Shown here: in pieces, positions 20,110-21,860 of the stretch | Numbering within the stretch: position 1 is the first letter of the stretch | How the letters are laid out: each line of letters opens with the position of its first letter | Source of the DNA: a virus | IMG/VR virus record: IMGVR_UViG_3300013102_000081 | Coordinates: 1 to 21,860 of that record | Length of the DNA: 21,860 nucleotides | Reading direction: 5' to 3' (one strand) | The notes under the pieces: generated by a model | Seen by the model: only the letters and a program-made list of their open reading frames with translations | Databases searched by the model: none | What the model was told of the DNA's origin: nothing | Translations under genes and position numbers: made by a program

Positions 20110-20337
20110 ATGGAACCGAATAACACCGCTGTTGTTACAGCCATCAACCGGAACATCCTTCTCGAAATCCTCACCAGAGGAACATCCAAAAACGCAGTAG
20201 CCGCCAGGGCTGGAATCTCCACCAGCTCCTTTCACCGCAAAGTAACCGGCAAAACACCCTTCACAGTCCCAGAACTCGCCCGAGTAGCAGAAGCCCTCGA
20301 CAAAGAGTTAGCCGAAATCGTCAAGGTGGCGGCATGA
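20110..20337 (+). CDS. Helix-turn-helix regulator (Cro/antirepressor position)
   Basis: 75 aa from ATG 20110. The HTH is complete: NRNILLEILTRGTSKNAVAA, RAGISTSSFHRKVTGKTPFT, VPELARVAEALDKELAEIVK. The GKTPFTVPELARVAEAL stretch is a typical actinophage XRE pattern. It is divergent to repressor B and is followed by the excisionase-like gene with an ATGA overlap, so it probably heads the rightward lytic or early transcript. Confidence 0.82.
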   Translation: MEPNNTAVVTAINRNILLEILTRGTSKNAVAARAGISTSSFHRKVTGKTPFTVPELARVAEALDKELAEIVKVAA

Positions 20338-20519
20338 ACACCAAACTCGCGTACAGCATCCCAGAAGCCGCCGAAGTCGCATCCACATCAGTAAGCGTCC
20401 TCCGCCGCAAAATCGCCGCAAACGACATCACCGTCCGATACATCGGATCGAAGCCAGTAATCCTCGCTGAAGAGTTGAACGCCTGGCTCACAGCACTACC
20501 CACCGAAGCAACAAAGTAA
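20334..20519 (+). CDS. Excisionase-like small HTH protein
   Basis: 61 aa, ATG 20334 overlapping the upstream TGA. LAYSIPEAAEVASTSVSVLR followed by RKIAANDITVRYIGSKPVIL and AEELNAWLTALP is the winged-helix layout of excisionases and MerR/HTH_17-type proteins: helix-turn-helix, then a wing, then a final helix ending the domain. An integrase in the same genome makes a recombination-directionality role likely. A plain transcription factor of the same fold is the alternative. Confidence 0.8.
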   Translation: MNTKLAYSIPEAAEVASTSVSVLRRKIAANDITVRYIGSKPVILAEELNAWLTALPTEATK

Positions 20520-20629
20520 CCACCCGCCGCAGCGCCTAGCGCCGGCCAAGCCTACACAGGCACCCAGCCCCATCGGGCAACAAAACACACACCGCCTTAC
20601 CCCTACTGATCTACGATCGGAGGTTTCCC

Positions 20630-20887
20630 GTGGATAACTGCGCCCTTTTTCAGGAAGCAATTGACCGGCGAGACTATGCAGCGCTTCAACAATCCCTGAC
20701 AGGCATGACTAAGAAAGATGCCGTCACCCACCTTCACGAACTGTTCCCGCATAAAGCGGCGGCCTGGTTCACGCGGAACTTCCCTTACCTGATTGCTTTG
20801 GACCCTCTCCAGCTAGGCGAGATCCTAGGCCATTCCGACCCGACCGCTAACAAGGCGATCCGAAACGTGATGAGGGCAGCCGCGTGA
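20630..20887 (+). CDS. Hypothetical early protein
   Basis: 85 aa from GTG 20630 with GGAGG (20619-20623) 6 nt upstream. It is predicted to be mostly helical (YAALQQSLTGMTKKDAVTHL, then HKAAAWFTRNFPYLIALDPL), ending LGEILGHSDPTANKAIRNVM. No family was recognised. It follows a 110-bp gene-free stretch (20520-20629) in which no clear promoter or repeat was found, and opens the overlapping early gene run. Confidence 0.75.
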   Translation: MDNCALFQEAIDRRDYAALQQSLTGMTKKDAVTHLHELFPHKAAAWFTRNFPYLIALDPLQLGEILGHSDPTANKAIRNVMRAAA

Positions 20888-21279
20888 ACGACTTGGAGAG
20901 TATCCGCGCATGGTCGATTGGTTCCCCATCCCTGCCGGATCTAAAGCCATATGTGTACGGCGGCGATCAGCCTTACGTCCCGCCCGTGGCGCCTTCTAAG
21001 CCGTCGAGGGAGGACGTTGCGTGTGCTGCCGGTGATTGTGCTGGCACGGTCCACGCGAAGGGTCTTTGTGGTCGGCACTATCGCAAGCACCGCCGGGGTG
21101 CGCCCCTCGACGAAGACCGTAGACGCCGCGAGTTCGACCCGTCGTTCTGCGGCACAGTCTCCGGCTCCAAGAGACACCACCACTACGGCGTACCCCTGTG
21201 CCAGCCGTGCAGGGACGCGAAGAACGCATACGACCGGGCACGACGAGCCGGGACCACAAAGAAGGAGGCTAGCAAATGA
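20884..21279 (+). CDS. Small protein with two zinc-binding clusters
   Basis: 131 aa, GTG 20884 overlapping the previous stop. CAAGDCAGTVHAKGLCGRHY (C47, C52, C62, H65) followed by RKHRRG is the C-x4-C-x9-C-x2-H finger common in actinophages. A second cluster has C89, several His (RHHHYG) and CQPC (C106, C109) and then a helical basic tail. The Pro-rich N-terminal part (PYVPPVAPSKPS) looks unstructured. It is likely a DNA-binding or transcription-related factor. Confidence 0.78.
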   Translation: MNDLESIRAWSIGSPSLPDLKPYVYGGDQPYVPPVAPSKPSREDVACAAGDCAGTVHAKGLCGRHYRKHRRGAPLDEDRRRREFDPSFCGTVSGSKRHHHYGVPLCQPCRDAKNAYDRARRAGTTKKEASK

Positions 21280-21560
21280 CCCGAGCAATGGTCTTAGACG
21301 ACTGGGACGAAAACTGGGCTGCGGATGCCATCGCAACGATCATCGGCTTGTCACTGGCGAATGATTCGTTTTCGAGCGACGACCTGAGGAAGGTACTCAG
21401 GTCGCCTAACCGTAGCTCGCAATGGGGCGCGGCTTTCCGTTCCGCACAGTCGCAGGGGCTTATCGAGTCGATTGAGTCTCAGAAGTCCACCAGCAAGACC
21501 CGTAACCACGGCCGCAACCTACGTTGGCGCCGTAAGCAACAAGAAGGAGTAGGGCAATGA
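21276..21560 (+). CDS. Small winged-helix-like protein
   Basis: 94 aa from ATG 21276 with AAGGAGG (21262-21268) 7 nt upstream. FSSDDLRKVLRSPNRSSQWG followed by AAFRSAQSQGLIESIESQKS and a basic tail (NHGRNLRWRRKQ) has the helix-helix-wing shape of winged-helix domains and is a recurrent early actinophage protein. Binding to DNA is inferred. Its stop overlaps the next ATG. Confidence 0.75.
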   Translation: MTRAMVLDDWDENWAADAIATIIGLSLANDSFSSDDLRKVLRSPNRSSQWGAAFRSAQSQGLIESIESQKSTSKTRNHGRNLRWRRKQQEGVGQ

Positions 21561-21736
21561 CGCTCAATGGTTTGTATGTGTTCGCGTGGGTGGCTGTGAT
21601 TATCGGCGCGGTCGTGTTTATTCCCCGCGCTATTGCCCATGACCGGCTGATGTTCATGCTGGACAACCTGGACGACGAGGAACTCGCCGCCATGGAAGCC
21701 GAGTTCCCGGATCTGCTGGCTAGGTGGCGGGCATGA
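21557..21736 (+). CDS. Small single-span membrane protein
   Basis: 59 aa (ATGA overlap). Residues ~4-24 (NGLYVFAWVAVIIGAVVFIP) form one membrane helix, followed by a basic stretch and an acidic helical tail (LDNLDDEELAAMEAEFPDLL), placing the C-terminus in the cytoplasm by the positive-inside rule. Function unknown. Confidence 0.72.
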   Translation: MTLNGLYVFAWVAVIIGAVVFIPRAIAHDRLMFMLDNLDDEELAAMEAEFPDLLARWRA

Positions 21737-21860
21737 GTGACTACCCGATTTATTGCAGCGCGCAAACGTACCGGGCCACCCGCGAAACCCCGGCCGAGTT
21801 CTGCGAGAACGAGGTTGACGGCGAAGGTGACCTTTGCGCCGACCACGACGAGGAAGACCG
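21733..21860 (+). CDS. Small Cys/His-containing early protein (cut by window end)
   Basis: ATG 21733 overlaps the previous TGA. The visible 42 residues contain C8, C24, C36 and H39 (EFCENEV, DLCADHDEED), a pattern like the zinc-ribbon protein at 16522. The reading frame continues past the window, so length and function are unknown. Confidence 0.65.
   Translation, partial: MSDYPIYCSAQTYRATRETPAEFCENEVDGEGDLCADHDEED

Noticed and set aside
18999-20519. Toxin-antitoxin module
   Set aside because: All five small genes look like HTH DNA-binding proteins; no toxin-type partner is visible.

Overview
The window is a contiguous piece of a temperate, long-tailed (siphovirus-type) actinobacteriophage genome. 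Evidence for this is: a tape-measure protein preceded by a frameshifting pair of tail-assembly chaperone frames, distal tail, hub and fibre proteins, an amidase endolysin with a holin, a tyrosine integrase, an attP-like site made from the 3' half of a tRNA-Met gene, repressor-type helix-turn-helix genes, an excisionase-like gene and many small overlapping early genes. The fairly GC-rich composition, the holin and HNH styles and a PimE-like mannosyltransferase suggest a host in the Actinobacteria, plausibly Arthrobacter or a relative. The host is inference. Phage genes lie on both sides of the tRNA-like core, so this looks like a free-phage order rather than a prophage end.

Layout. 1-5565: end of the major tail gene, an attenuator-like hairpin, chaperones, tape measure, distal tail and minor tail proteins. 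5565-7496: a lysis cassette (two membrane proteins, endolysin, holin) set inside the tail genes. 7511-13257: hub-like and fibre proteins, ending in a predicted five-bladed beta-propeller glycosidase-like protein and a lectin-like fibre. Two genes in the late region run backwards: a secreted Pro/Ala-rich protein (9184-9645) and a GT87/DUF2029 mannosyltransferase (13217-14473). 14480-15660: an HNH endonuclease gene, a strong terminator, the attP region, and a second copy of the HNH gene's promoter-leader element. 15684-18935: one tightly overlapping operon of a DNA methyltransferase, six small proteins and the integrase. 18999-20519: two successive divergent helix-turn-helix pairs, then the excisionase-like gene. 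20630-21860: start of the early operon (small zinc-finger, winged-helix-like and membrane proteins), cut by the window end.

How it may work together. Both backward genes in the late region, both leftward repressors and the second rightward regulator have a -10-like hexamer 6-7 nt before the start codon. This is the layout of leaderless mRNAs, and it hints at one lysogeny-expressed set that includes an envelope-glycan enzyme and a surface protein (lysogenic conversion or superinfection exclusion). The HNH and methyltransferase genes share an unusual hairpin leader but lie on opposite sides of the putative crossover site, so integration would place them at opposite ends of the prophage. The integrase would be made from the leader beside attP although its gene lies 2.3 kb away. 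After integration the phage would supply the 3' half of the host tRNA-Met and a terminator behind it.
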